Assembly (NCBI GenBank): GCA_965225955.1
Contig: CBDDBX010000001.1
Span: 124,001 to 188,000, forward strand
Direction of reading: 5' to 3'
Source: CBDDBX01 sp965225955
Lineage (GTDB): Bacteria > Acidobacteriota > Aminicenantia > UBA2199
Length of the DNA: 64,000 nt
Shown here piece by piece: positions 36,081 to 45,791 of the stretch (its first letter is position 1; each line of letters starts with the position of its first letter). The notes below the pieces were generated by a model, which was not told the origin of the DNA, searched no databases, and saw nothing but the letters and a program-made list of their open reading frames with translations. A program made the translations under genes and the position numbers.

Positions 36081-37541
36081 ATGAATTCTGGTGCCGGGCA
36101 AAATGAGAAGAGATACCGTAATATTTTTCACTCTATGAGGGTTGGGGGTATATATTTAACTGTTAACAGGGAAGAGAATTGTATCGAAGTAGAGGACTAT
36201 AACAGGGCCTTTCTGGAGATTACCGGTATTGATAAAGGTGAACTGGAGGTTGAGAGGGGTATTGCAAATCTGCGATGCGGCAGGAGATCTTTGTTTGAAG
36301 AGATTTTTGATCTGAAGCATGGCACCGATACTGTTCTTGATGCTTTCTATGCTCCAAATTCCAGGCAGTTTCTTGTATCTCTGAGTTTCATTGATAAGGA
36401 TCATATTTTTGCTCTTTTTGAGGATCGGAAATTTATCAGGGATCTTGAAGAGAATGTGAGAATTGAACGTAACAGATTGCTGGCAATACTGGATGGAATT
36501 GATGATGTAATATATGTCTCTGATCCGGTTACTTATGAACTTATCTATGTTAATGATAGTTTTAAGGAGAACTGGGGGGATGATGTAGTTGGAAAGAGAT
36601 GTCACAAAGTACTTCAGAATATTGATGAGCCCTGTTCTTTCTGTACGAATCATATTGTTTTTGGAGAGAAGCTGGGGGAGACTTATTACTGGGAGTTTCA
36701 GAACAGAGTAACCGAAGAATGGTTCCGTTGTGCAGATAAGGCAATTCAGTGGCATGACGGGAGAATGGTGAGGTTTGAACTGGCGTCCAATATTTCAAAC
36801 CTTAAGAGAAGTGAGGCTTCTCTGGCAAAGGCTATATGTGAATTAAAAAGATCAAATGATGAGCTTCAGCAGTTTGCATATGTTGCATCTCATGACCTGC
36901 AGGAGCCGCTCCGCATGATTTCAAGTTATACTCAGCTTATTGAGGATAAATACAGGGATGTAGTGGACGAAAGAGGCAGGAAGTTTATCCATTATGCTGT
37001 TGACGGAGCCAGGAGAATGCAGAACCTGATAAATGATCTACTCACTTTTTCAAGGATCTCAACTCACGGGAAGGCCTTTAAAAAAGTGGAACTGGTAGAT
37101 GTTCTGGATGAGGTGCTGGTTAATCTTCAGACTTTAATTAATGAACAGCAGGCTCAGATTGATATTGAAGAGCTACCGGGAGTTCGGGCAGATCACAGTC
37201 AGATGGTCAGGTTGTTTCAGAATCTTATACATAATGCAATTAAGTTCAGTGGTGAAGAGGTTCCACAGGTTGAGATCAGGTCAGAGCAGAAGGAAGGATA
37301 TGCTGAAATATCTGTAAAAGATCACGGTATAGGTTTTGATATGAAATTCCGGGATAAAGTATTTGTTATTTTTCAGACTTTGCATGCAAAACAGGATTAT
37401 GGTGGAACAGGTATCGGCCTTGCAGTGTGTAAAAGAATTGTTAATCGTCACAACGGGGAAATTAGTGTTGTATCTGAAAAAGGAGATGGAACGGAGTTTA
37501 AAATAAAACTACCTTTAGCAGGAGGAGAGAATGAGCTTTAG
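36081..37541 (+). CDS. PAS-domain sensor histidine kinase
   Basis: A cytoplasmic kinase of 486 residues without membrane helices. Two PAS-like regions (about 10-120 and 125-245) precede HisKA with the phospho-acceptor His in YVASHDLQEPLRMISSY and a HATPase domain with N box NLIHNAIKFS and G boxes DHGIGFD and GGTGIGLAVCKRI. The SHDLQEPL form is typical of phytochrome-type kinases that pair with single-domain regulators. It overlaps the response-regulator gene by 11 bp; AAGGAG precedes its start. Confidence 0.88.
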   Translation: MNSGAGQNEKRYRNIFHSMRVGGIYLTVNREENCIEVEDYNRAFLEITGIDKGELEVERGIANLRCGRRSLFEEIFDLKHGTDTVLDAFYAPNSRQFLVSLSFIDKDHIFALFEDRKFIRDLEENVRIERNRLLAILDGIDDVIYVSDPVTYELIYVNDSFKENWGDDVVGKRCHKVLQNIDEPCSFCTNHIVFGEKLGETYYWEFQNRVTEEWFRCADKAIQWHDGRMVRFELASNISNLKRSEASLAKAICELKRSNDELQQFAYVASHDLQEPLRMISSYTQLIEDKYRDVVDERGRKFIHYAVDGARRMQNLINDLLTFSRISTHGKAFKKVELVDVLDEVLVNLQTLINEQQAQIDIEELPGVRADHSQMVRLFQNLIHNAIKFSGEEVPQVEIRSEQKEGYAEISVKDHGIGFDMKFRDKVFVIFQTLHAKQDYGGTGIGLAVCKRIVNRHNGEISVVSEKGDGTEFKIKLPLAGGENEL

Positions 37542-37989
37542 TATGGGAAAACCGATTGAAATACTTCTGGTTGAGGATAATCCGGGGGATGTGGAGTTAA
37601 CCAGAGTTGCTATGGAGGATAGTAAGCTTATTAACCAGCTTCATGTTGTTGCGGACGGTGAAGAGGCTATGAGTTTTCTTAAAAGAAGAGATAGGTATAG
37701 TGATTACAGCAGGCCGGATCTCATTATTCTTGATCTCAATCTTCCAAGAAAAGATGGCAGGGAAGTTCTTGAAGAGATAAAGAAGGATGAGGAGCTTAAA
37801 CAGATTCCTGTTGTAGTACTTACTACTTCCGGTGCAGAGGAGGATATTCTTAAATCCTATAATCTATATGCAAACTGCTATATAGTTAAGCCTCTGGATT
37901 TTCAGAATTTTCAGAAAGTTGTGCAGAATATTGAAAAGTTCTGGGTAAGTATTGTGAAGTTACCTGAGGGGAATAATCAGGCTAACTGA
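37531..37989 (+). CDS. Single-domain response regulator (Rcp1-like)
   Basis: A 152-residue receiver-only protein: acidic pair in LLVEDNPGDVEL, phospho-Asp in LIILDLNLPRKDG, then VVLTTSGAEEDI and the Lys of YIVKPLDF. Start ATG 37531 is preceded by AGGAGG. It is translationally coupled to the upstream kinase, its probable phosphodonor, and has no output domain, so it should act by protein contact or phosphorelay. Confidence 0.9.
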   Translation: MSFSMGKPIEILLVEDNPGDVELTRVAMEDSKLINQLHVVADGEEAMSFLKRRDRYSDYSRPDLIILDLNLPRKDGREVLEEIKKDEELKQIPVVVLTTSGAEEDILKSYNLYANCYIVKPLDFQNFQKVVQNIEKFWVSIVKLPEGNNQAN

Positions 37990-38009
37990 GTGCCTGTAGG
38001 AGTACTGAT

Positions 38010-38420
38010 ATGAATATTCTCATTCTGGAAGATAATCCGGGAGACGCAGATCTTATAAAGGAGTATCTTCTGGATGCTACAGATCTTTTTGTTAATACAG
38101 ATTGCAGAGCATACCTTTCTGAATCTCTTGAACCTATCGGGGAAGGTAGATACGATATTGTACTTCTTGATCTGGGGTTACCTGATTCTCAGGGACTTAA
38201 TACTCTTGAGAAAGTGCTTGAAGTAAGAGGAGAACAGATTGTAATTGTTCTTACAGGAATGTCAGATATTGAAGTTGGTGTGGAGGCTCTGAAAATAGGA
38301 GCTGTGGATTATCTTTTTAAGGGGATGATGTCCAGTAGTCTGCTGGTTAAGTCCATAATGTTTTCTCTTGAGAGATTTAAAGAGAGAGGATATCTGAGAT
38401 TTGTTAAAGATATTTTCTGA
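38010..38420 (+). CDS. Response regulator receiver-domain protein
   Basis: A 136-residue receiver: ILILEDNPGDADL, phospho-Asp in IVLLDLGLPDSQG, VLTGMSDIE and the Lys position of YLFKGMM. After the receiver it ends in a helix (LERFKERGYLRFVKDIF) that runs into the next gene, which starts 20 bp before this stop in another frame. The two may once have been one hybrid protein. Confidence 0.85.
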   Translation: MNILILEDNPGDADLIKEYLLDATDLFVNTDCRAYLSESLEPIGEGRYDIVLLDLGLPDSQGLNTLEKVLEVRGEQIVIVLTGMSDIEVGVEALKIGAVDYLFKGMMSSSLLVKSIMFSLERFKERGYLRFVKDIF

Positions 38421-40906
38421 GGTAAAATACAGAGTAAAAAGTGAGATACTTGACTCTTCAGATATTGACAGGCTTCTGGAAAAAATATGTGGGCAGCTGT
38501 TATCTGTGAAAGCGGTTATGTCAACCTGGGTTGGAATAAGATACGGTTGTGGTAATGGGTTCTTTATCCTTGTTGCCAATAGAAGTACCGGAGTGAGAAG
38601 GCTGGAGGTCAAAGATCTGGGTAATATTATATGTATGAACTCCTGTGAAGAGAGACTGGTAAAAAGGGTAATGGATACAAGTACAGAGTGCCAGTCATGT
38701 TTTATGAAAGATATTCATGAAGGAGATCTGGTTGTAACATCAAGTCAGAAAAACTCAGATAACGGTTGTTTTACTGTGTCCATATCTTTAGACAGGGTTT
38801 ATGAGAACTATCCGGAGATAGATAATTTTGTAAATGACCTGTGTCTGGATATACTGAATGCCATGGGTAGATACAGATCCCAGGCTAAAATAATTGAGTT
38901 AAAGGAGATAGCTGAACGTAAGCAGCTTCTAATGGAGCATCGACTATCTCTTATTGCTTTTGCAGCAGGTAGTTCTATTCCTGTTTTTCTGGATGAAGTA
39001 CTTGAAAGGCTTAAGAAACTCACTAATAGCAAAGCAGGATTCTGTTATCTGGTAAATGAGCATAGGGAGTGTGCTCTGAGTAAGTGGTCTGAAGGTAGTC
39101 AGTGGGAAAAACTACATAATCTGATAGAAGGCACAGGTTTGCTAAAGTGTTGTGTTGATTCAAAAAAACCGGTTATTGAGAATGGCTACAGGAAAAAAGG
39201 GAATAATAGAATCTATCGATGGCTTATGGTGCCGGTAATAAGAAACAGTCATGTAGTTTCTATTATGGGAGTAGGAAGTAAGAACGATTTTTACAATGAT
39301 AACGATATTGAAGTTCTTACATATATTGCAGATGTAACCTGGGAAATTGTACTGAGGAAAAATTCTGATGCAGATAATGACAGACTTCTTGCAGCAGTTC
39401 AGCAGACAGGTGAAGCAATAACTGTAACAGATACCAAAGGTGTAATTGAGTATGCTAATCCTGCTTTTACTGATATAACCGGTTATGCTGAATCTGAACT
39501 ACTGGGCTGTAATATGAGAGTACTGGACAGTAGTATTGAGAACAGGGATTTCTATGCAGAGATGCTGAATAAAATAGGCGAAGGAAAGAGATGGAGCGGC
39601 CAGATTGTTAATAGAAAAAAAGATGGTAATCTGTACACAGCCTATCTTACTGTATCTCCTGTTACAGATGAGTTGGGGGAGGTTATCAATTTTGTTGCAG
39701 TAATGCGGGACATTTCGGCACAGCTTGCTGAAAGGAAAGAGAAAGAGCTCCTTGAAGCTCAACTCTTTCAGGCTCAGAAAATGGAGGCAGTGGGGCGTCT
39801 GGCAGGGGGAGTTGCCCACGACTTCAATAATATACTGACTGCTATCTCGGGTTTTGCTGAGCTTGCAGGAATGAATACAGATCAGGATAGTATTGCATAT
39901 TCAGATATTCAGGAAATAGATGCCGCCTGCAGGAGAGCTGCAGGGTTAACCAGACAGCTCCTTGCTTTCTCAAGAAAAGATATAGTCAAACCTGAAAATA
40001 CTTGATATTAATGAACTTATTGTAAGGCTTGATAAACTTCTGGGGAGACTTATCGGTGAAGATATAAGCCTTAAATTTGACCTCTACGATAAATCTATAA
40101 TTGTAAAAGCTGATCCCGGTCAGTTTGAACAGGTAGTAATAAATCTGTTTGTAAATGCAGGGGATGCTATAAGAACCGGAAATAAGAGAGACTTAAAGGA
40201 GATCTGTCTCAGCACAGATGTTGTCTATCTTTACAGAGAGGATATTACCGAATCAGAAGGTTACTACCTTAAGATGAGTGTACAGGATACTGGATGTGGT
40301 ATTCCAGAAGATATTATTGAAAAAGTATTCGAACCGTTTTTTACTACTAAAGAGAAGGGAAAGGGAACAGGGCTGGGAATGTCAACTGTTCATGGCATTG
40401 TTAAACAGAATGGCGGAGGAATAAAACTTAATAGCAGCCCGGATACCGGAACTGAATGTATTGTCTACTGGCCAATGGTATCGCAGGATAATATCGATGA
40501 TACCGAAGGAATGAAAACGACTGAATTATTTGATTCAGATATAAAGGTGCTCATTGTAGAAGATGATATAAAGCTGCAGAAGATTGCTACCAGAATGCTT
40601 GGAAATCTGGTTTCTTATGTAGAGTGTGTTGATAGTGCAGAGAAGGCTTTGGTAGTATTTGGTAATGGTTCATTTGATATACTTTTTACCGATGTGATTC
40701 TTACTGGTATGAGTGGTGTGGAACTGGCAGAGAAGCTCAGGAAAACCAGGGAAGATCTTACAATTATCTTCACATCCGGCTATACTGATGAGCTTTTAAA
40801 TCAGACAGGACTTGATAAAGGTGAGATTTTCTTCTTACAGAAACCCTACTCTTCAAAAGATCTACAGAAGATTTTCAATAGAGCTTACAGGGAAAGCAGA
40901 TTTTGA
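38401..40906 (+). pseudogene. Hybrid sensor kinase (GAF-GAF-PAS-HisKA-HATPase-REC) with one frameshift
   Basis: The first frame (38,401-40,005) encodes two GAF-like regions, a PAS domain (ITVTDTKGVIEYANPAFTDI) and HisKA (GRLAGGVAHDFNNILTAI), then stops after LLAFSRKDIVKPENT. A different frame continues without interruption from about 39,995 (KILDINELIVRLDKLLGRLI), through HATPase (DTGCGIPEDI, GKGTGLGMSTVHGIV) to a receiver domain (VLIVEDDIKL, LFTDVILTGMSG), ending at 40,906. One extra base, or two missing, at CCTGAAAATA (39,991-40,000) explains both. It is either a real lesion or an assembly error; no known programmed-slippage signal is apparent. The start is TTG 38401. Confidence 0.82.
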
Positions 40907-40916
40907 ATTGCAAAAA

Positions 40917-42622
40917 TTAACTGGTTCTGAACTGATTAATAAGTTCCTGTAACTGCTCTGTCTGTCTTGCCAGATCTTCAGTAGTAACGGCAACTTCAGA
41001 TATTGCTTTTGCAGACTCTTCCGAGCTGTTTGAGATACTGCTTATGTTGTCGTTTATCTCTTCAATAGTTGCATTCTCTTCTGTAACTGCTGCAGCAATA
41101 TCCGTGGTGGTTCGTAATATGTTTTCCACAGAGGATACTATCTTTTCCAGTATGTTAAGGGACTCTTCACCAAGCTCTCTGCCTTTAACAATCTCTTCAG
41201 AGGTTTCAAGCATTGCATTACTTGCTTCTCTTGATTCATGCTGAAGTCCTTTTATGATTTCTTCAATCTCTTTAGTTGCTTTACCTGTTCTTTCTGCAAG
41301 TTTTCGTACTTCATCTGCCACAACTGCAAACCCCCGTCCCGCTTCTCCCGCCCGGGCAGCTTCAATTGCTGCATTAAGAGCCAGTAGATTTGTCTGATCT
41401 GATACATCATTTATGACGTTGATAATATTACCAATCTTATCTGTTGAGTTTTCAAGGCTTCCTATTATTCTGGAAAGATGTCTGGACTGCTCTTCAATCT
41501 CTTTTAAAGAAGCAATTGAATCCCTGATTACTTTGTTGCCATCCTGAGTCATTGTAGAGGAAGTTTCCGCAGTAGTCTGAGCTGTTTCAAGGGAAGAGGT
41601 GATATCAGAGGATGTTACTGTAAGTTCTGAAGCAGAGTTTCCTATTGATTGTATCTGAATATTCTGGCCGTCAACAGTTGAAGATAACTCTTCAATAGCT
41701 GCTGATATCTGACTTGTTGCTGAGTTAACCTGAAGTGAGTTTCTCTGGGTTATATCTATAATTTTCTGAACTCTCTCTATAAATCGGTTGAATGCTTCTG
41801 CCAGTTCTCCGATTTCATCTTTACTTCTGGTTTCTATACGTCTTGTGAGATCTGCATCACCTTCTGAGAGGTCTCTTGATCTTTCAACCATTTCATTAAT
41901 CGGATCGGATAGTGTTCTGGCAAATAGGGAAGAAATGAAGACAGATAAGATAAGACCTATAAAAAACAGAGCTATGGAAATTGCGTTACTGGTGTTGAAG
42001 TTTTCCCTCAGCACTTTCTCTTTTTCTCCAACAACCTTGTTAATATCGTCAATATAATTGCCTGTTCCAACTACCCAGCTAAAGGGTTCGATTGCAAGAG
42101 AATAGCTTCTTTTGGGAAGAGATTTTGTCTGACCTGGTTTGGAAACCAGTAATCAGTAAAACCGCCATCACTTTTACGCCCGTTGGCTATAATCTCTTTT
42201 ATAAGATAGGTACCGTTTGTATCTTTAAGATCCAGTCTGGATTTACCTTCATCCCCAGGTTGTGTAGGAAACAGGACATTTATGCCATCGTATGCATCTA
42301 TCCAGAAGTATCCATCTTTACCGTATCTGATATGACGTATGGATTCTTTGGCTCTCTCTTTTGCCTCTTCAAGAGTTAATTTTCCTGCCTGATGGTCTCT
42401 ATATATACCCATTGCAAGAGATACTACATTCTGAACCTGGGTTTTTATATTGTTATCAAAGCTTTCAAGAAGCATCTGACGCTGTTCAGTGAGTTGCAGC
42501 TCAAGTTCTGAAAGACCGGAATACATGCTATATGATTGAGTGAGGAGTAGTACTATGAGGCAACTTAAAGAAGCTATAATTGTTACCTTGACCCTGATTT
42601 TCAGTCTATAAAAAAAGTTCAT
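40917..42622 (-). pseudogene. Methyl-accepting chemotaxis protein with one frameshift
   Basis: A single-Cache chemoreceptor in two frames. The N-terminal frame (42,622-42,071) has a membrane helix, then the Cache domain (YGKDGYFWIDAYDGINVLF, DYWFP) and goes out of frame. The other frame resumes as PGQTKSLPKRSYSLAIEPF and WVVGTGNYIDD, then a second helix, HAMP and the signalling tip (AGRGFAVVADEVRKLAERT). Loss of one A in the run read as TTTCCAAACCAGG (plus-strand GTTT, 42,137-42,140) accounts for the shift. A strong ribosome site (AAAGGAGG) precedes ATG 42622. Real lesion or sequence error cannot be told apart here. Confidence 0.85.
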
Positions 42623-42777
42623 ACTTAACCTCCTTTAATTTATAGTAATAATATAGTATGAATTTACCTGAAACCCATTAATAGAAAGGGATTCAGACTA
42701 AGTATGCTGTATATTATGTGAACAGGAGCCGGGAGTGAACACTCCAATGTTTATTATGGTTATGATATAATTATTTT

Positions 42778-42999
42778 ATGAATGATTTAAAAGCTGTTAA
42801 AAATGAGTTGAAAAAGATATTAAGTTCAGGAATGATCAGTGAACAGGATCTAAGTAAAAAAATCAAAATAAACCGTACTACTCTTCAGATGTTTTTAAAA
42901 GAGAAAATTCTCCTTCCTGCCGAAGCGGTACAGAAAATCTACAGATATCTTGAAAAAGAGCAGAAAGAGAGAGAGAATATCAGCTCCCTCGTGGAATAA
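42778..42999 (+). CDS. Small helix-turn-helix protein
   Basis: Seventy-three residues with an XRE-like helix-turn-helix (MISEQDLSKKIKINRTTLQMFLKE, read in two parts) and a charged C-terminal helix. It probably binds DNA, or it is a small regulator of the divergent chemoreceptor gene; neither is proven. No clear ribosome site. Its 3' end overlaps the convergent mltD-like stop by 20 bp. Confidence 0.6.
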   Translation: MNDLKAVKNELKKILSSGMISEQDLSKKIKINRTTLQMFLKEKILLPAEAVQKIYRYLEKEQKERENISSLVE

Positions 43000-44344
43000 G
43001 TAATCTCTTACCAGGTTTAATAAGGTTTGATCTTAACTTATTTACCCGCTTGATTCTTCTTACAGAAGTACGGAATTTCCTCGCAATAGAGTAGAGATTA
43101 TCTCCTCTTCTGACACGATACCATCCTGCAAAATATTTCTTTGAAGGGGGGAGGCGTTTCAGAGATGCTACAAAATTCTCTGAACTGTCTGAAGGAAGTT
43201 TAATCTCATAATATTTTTTATTAAAAGGAGTAAAATCTCTGATAAGTTCAGGATTAAGTTTCTTAATCTCTTTTCTGGAGACACCTGATAGTCTGCTCAC
43301 ACTTTTAATGTCAACGGGAGATGGGATCTTAACAATTTTCCAGTTGTGATGACATACTGGTTCAGGTATTTTAAACCCGTACTCTTCGGGTGACTTAACA
43401 ATTATAAGTGAAGCAAGGAAAGCTGGTACATAATTCCTGGTTTCCCGTCTTATATATCTTGTTCTGGCAATCTTAAAAAAGTTTTTGGTTCTGGTTTTTC
43501 TTATTGCTCTGTTAAGTCTGCCGGGACCGCCATTGTAAGCTGCCAGAGCTATATACCAGTCTCCAAATCTCTTATACAGATATTTAAGATATTTTGCTGC
43601 TGCAACTGCAGATTTATATGGATCTTTACGCTCATCCACTACCCAGTTGACTTTCAGCCCAAAGAGTCTTGCTGTAGCAGCCATGAACTGCCACTGACCT
43701 TTTGCTCTTGCCCTTGAAGTAGCATGTGAACGGAATCCACTCTCAATTAAAGGAAGGTAGGCCAGGTCTTCAGGTATTCCGGCTTCCCTGAATATCTCTT
43801 TGTATTTGTAAATGTACTCTGCAGAGCGATCAAGAGCTCTCTGTATGCTTTTATGTTTAATGTTCTGGAAAGCTTTTACAAAAGATAGTACCCGGGGATT
43901 AATAGTAATCGGCACAGAGTAACCTTTACGGTTTTTGAGCTTTTTTCTGAAATTCAGAAGTTCAGACTGGGATGGTACAAAAAGAGGGGTGGTTATTACC
44001 TCATCAAGAAAAGCAGTCTCTTCTGAAGAAGTGTTTTTGTCTTTCAGTACCCCAAGCTCCATCTCTGCAATCTGTTCAACAATTGCATTCAGGTTTGCAG
44101 CTTTACTTCCGCTACTGTCTGATGAGTCAAGAAGAACATCTATAGATTTGTCGAAATGAAATACAGAATCTTTGTAACTACCTTTAATGATACAGTTTTT
44201 ACCCTGTTGAAAGTGTTTTCTTGCAAGGTTAACTGATTGCGGGGCCTGCTGTTCTGCAGGAGGGGTGGTTACTATATCTGTCTTACTACAGCCTCCAATA
44301 ATTGTGGCTGCCAGAATTAATGTGGTTATCTTATTTTTTAACAT
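42980..44344 (-). CDS. mltD: MltD-type lytic transglycosylase lipoprotein
   Basis: A 454-residue lipoprotein: signal MLKNKITTLILAATIIGGC with lipobox IGGC. The SLT domain has the catalytic Glu in LAYLPLIESGFRSHA, then GQWQFMAATARLFGL and ALAAYNGGPGRLNRAI. A C-terminal LysM (YRVRRGDNLYSIARKF, ending KPGKRLLIPRG) binds peptidoglycan, and a weaker LysM-like unit precedes it. It cleaves peptidoglycan to 1,6-anhydro products in the periplasm. The start overlaps the MglA-like gene end by 14 bp, so the two are co-transcribed. Confidence 0.88.
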   Translation of the reverse strand: MLKNKITTLILAATIIGGCSKTDIVTTPPAEQQAPQSVNLARKHFQQGKNCIIKGSYKDSVFHFDKSIDVLLDSSDSSGSKAANLNAIVEQIAEMELGVLKDKNTSSEETAFLDEVITTPLFVPSQSELLNFRKKLKNRKGYSVPITINPRVLSFVKAFQNIKHKSIQRALDRSAEYIYKYKEIFREAGIPEDLAYLPLIESGFRSHATSRARAKGQWQFMAATARLFGLKVNWVVDERKDPYKSAVAAAKYLKYLYKRFGDWYIALAAYNGGPGRLNRAIRKTRTKNFFKIARTRYIRRETRNYVPAFLASLIIVKSPEEYGFKIPEPVCHHNWKIVKIPSPVDIKSVSRLSGVSRKEIKKLNPELIRDFTPFNKKYYEIKLPSDSSENFVASLKRLPPSKKYFAGWYRVRRGDNLYSIARKFRTSVRRIKRVNKLRSNLIKPGKRLLIPRGS

Positions 44345-45677
44345 CGAATATCAGGGTTATTTTTTTTGTAGTCTTATCGATCTCAACATCAAATGAGTCG
44401 AGATCCGCTGAATCACAGCTTATGTTGACATTAATTGTTTTGCCTTCTGTTTTAAGTTTTCTGAGTACTGTAACAGTTTTCTTATCTTTAAGACTGTCCA
44501 GAATGTTCAGCTGCTCAAGATCTTTGCTGCTTTTTTCTGTTTTTTGTTTAACTGGAGATGTATCTTTAACAGCAAGAAGTTCGTCAACTCCGGTTGTATC
44601 TTTTACGACAATTTCCGGCTCTTCTTTCTGAATAACAGGTTCAGTATCAGTAACGGATTCTTCTTCAACAGGATCTTCATCCTGAATTTCAATTTCCAGC
44701 TTATCTTCAACAATTTCAGGTTCATCAATTTCCGGTGAGAGATCCACATCAGAAATTGAGTTTTCATCTATCTGGAAATCTACTTCCAGATCTTCATCAT
44801 CGCTACTTATATCAATATCTTTGATTTCAAAATCGTCAGTTAGCTCAATCTCTTCAATCTCTTCTTCTGTCGGATTGAATACTGCCCGGTTTTCGGAAAC
44901 CATCTCTTCAAGATTGGTTTGTGCAACTTCCGGAATCTCCTCTTCATCAGGTAGATCTATTGAGTGGAAATCTTCTTCTATTGTTGCAGAGATGGTTTTT
45001 ACAGGAAGTTCTGATCTGTCAATCAGTTTTCTGTTACTGTCAGTATCAAAATTGATAGGCTGTTTTGATGTGCCTGAAGGAGATTGTGCTCTGTCTATAA
45101 CTTTCTTGATTTCTATAAGTGTTCTGGCTGAAACCTCTTTTAAGGTTTCAATAACCCCTTCACCTTTAGAAGAGACTGCTTCAAAGAAAGGGAAATTATC
45201 CGGATTCAATGTCTCATTCATCTGATCTAAAGGGAGAATGTTTTTCAAATCTCTCTTATTGAACTGAAAAACCAGAGGTACCTTATGAAAATCCTGCCCC
45301 TGCTCTTCAAGGTTTGTGCGGAGGTTGTTGATACTGTCTATATTTGACTGTTCCATAAGTTCCTGTGAATCAGCAACAAAGACAATCCCGTCTGCTCCCT
45401 TCAGTACAAGTTTCCTGGTGGAATCATAGAATATCTGACCAGGAACAGTGTAAAGCTGGAACCTTACTTTGTAACCTTTAATTAATCCCACATTAACAGG
45501 CAGAAGATCGAAGAAGAGAGTACGCTCAACTTCAGTCTCCATGCTTACAAGTTCTCCACGGGTAGAAGGATTGGTTGTAGAGAAAATGTACTGAAGATTT
45601 GTGGTTTTTCCGCTTAGACCCGGACCGTAATATACAATTTTTGCAGCAACTTGTTTTGAGGCATGGTTTATAAACAT
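44331..45677 (-). CDS. MglA-like small GTPase with long acidic tail
   Basis: About 448 residues from ATG 45677, preferred to ATG 45713 because AAAGGA precedes it by eight bases. Residues 1-195 are an MglA/Ras-like GTPase: G1 YYGPGLSGKTTN, G3-like TVPGQIFYD, G4 FQFNKRD. MglA-type switches set polarity of motility or cell-surface machinery. The remaining 250 residues are dominated by Glu, Asp, Ile and Val with no recognised fold except a beta-rich C-terminal 60 residues (KTVTVLRKLKTEGKTINVNI). Standard MglA is about 195 residues, so the tail is an added region. Confidence 0.82.
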   Translation of the reverse strand: MFINHASKQVAAKIVYYGPGLSGKTTNLQYIFSTTNPSTRGELVSMETEVERTLFFDLLPVNVGLIKGYKVRFQLYTVPGQIFYDSTRKLVLKGADGIVFVADSQELMEQSNIDSINNLRTNLEEQGQDFHKVPLVFQFNKRDLKNILPLDQMNETLNPDNFPFFEAVSSKGEGVIETLKEVSARTLIEIKKVIDRAQSPSGTSKQPINFDTDSNRKLIDRSELPVKTISATIEEDFHSIDLPDEEEIPEVAQTNLEEMVSENRAVFNPTEEEIEEIELTDDFEIKDIDISSDDEDLEVDFQIDENSISDVDLSPEIDEPEIVEDKLEIEIQDEDPVEEESVTDTEPVIQKEEPEIVVKDTTGVDELLAVKDTSPVKQKTEKSSKDLEQLNILDSLKDKKTVTVLRKLKTEGKTINVNISCDSADLDSFDVEIDKTTKKITLIFDVKK

Positions 45678-45791
45678 AGATGAAATCCTTTCAGCACAGA
45701 ATAATTTTCTCATTTTTAATTTTACCTGTCAAGAAATTTTGACAACCCTGAGCTTATGAGCTAATATGTTTCTCTTTTCAACAGGTATAAT

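Noticed and set aside
39991..40005. Programmed frameshifting in the hybrid kinase
   Set aside because: No strong slippery heptamer or downstream pseudoknot is evident; a mutation or sequence error is simpler.
44544..45225. + strand ORFs opposite the MglA acidic tail
   Set aside because: Their Ser/Ile-rich or Phe/Asn-rich composition is the complement of Glu/Asp codon runs on the real strand.
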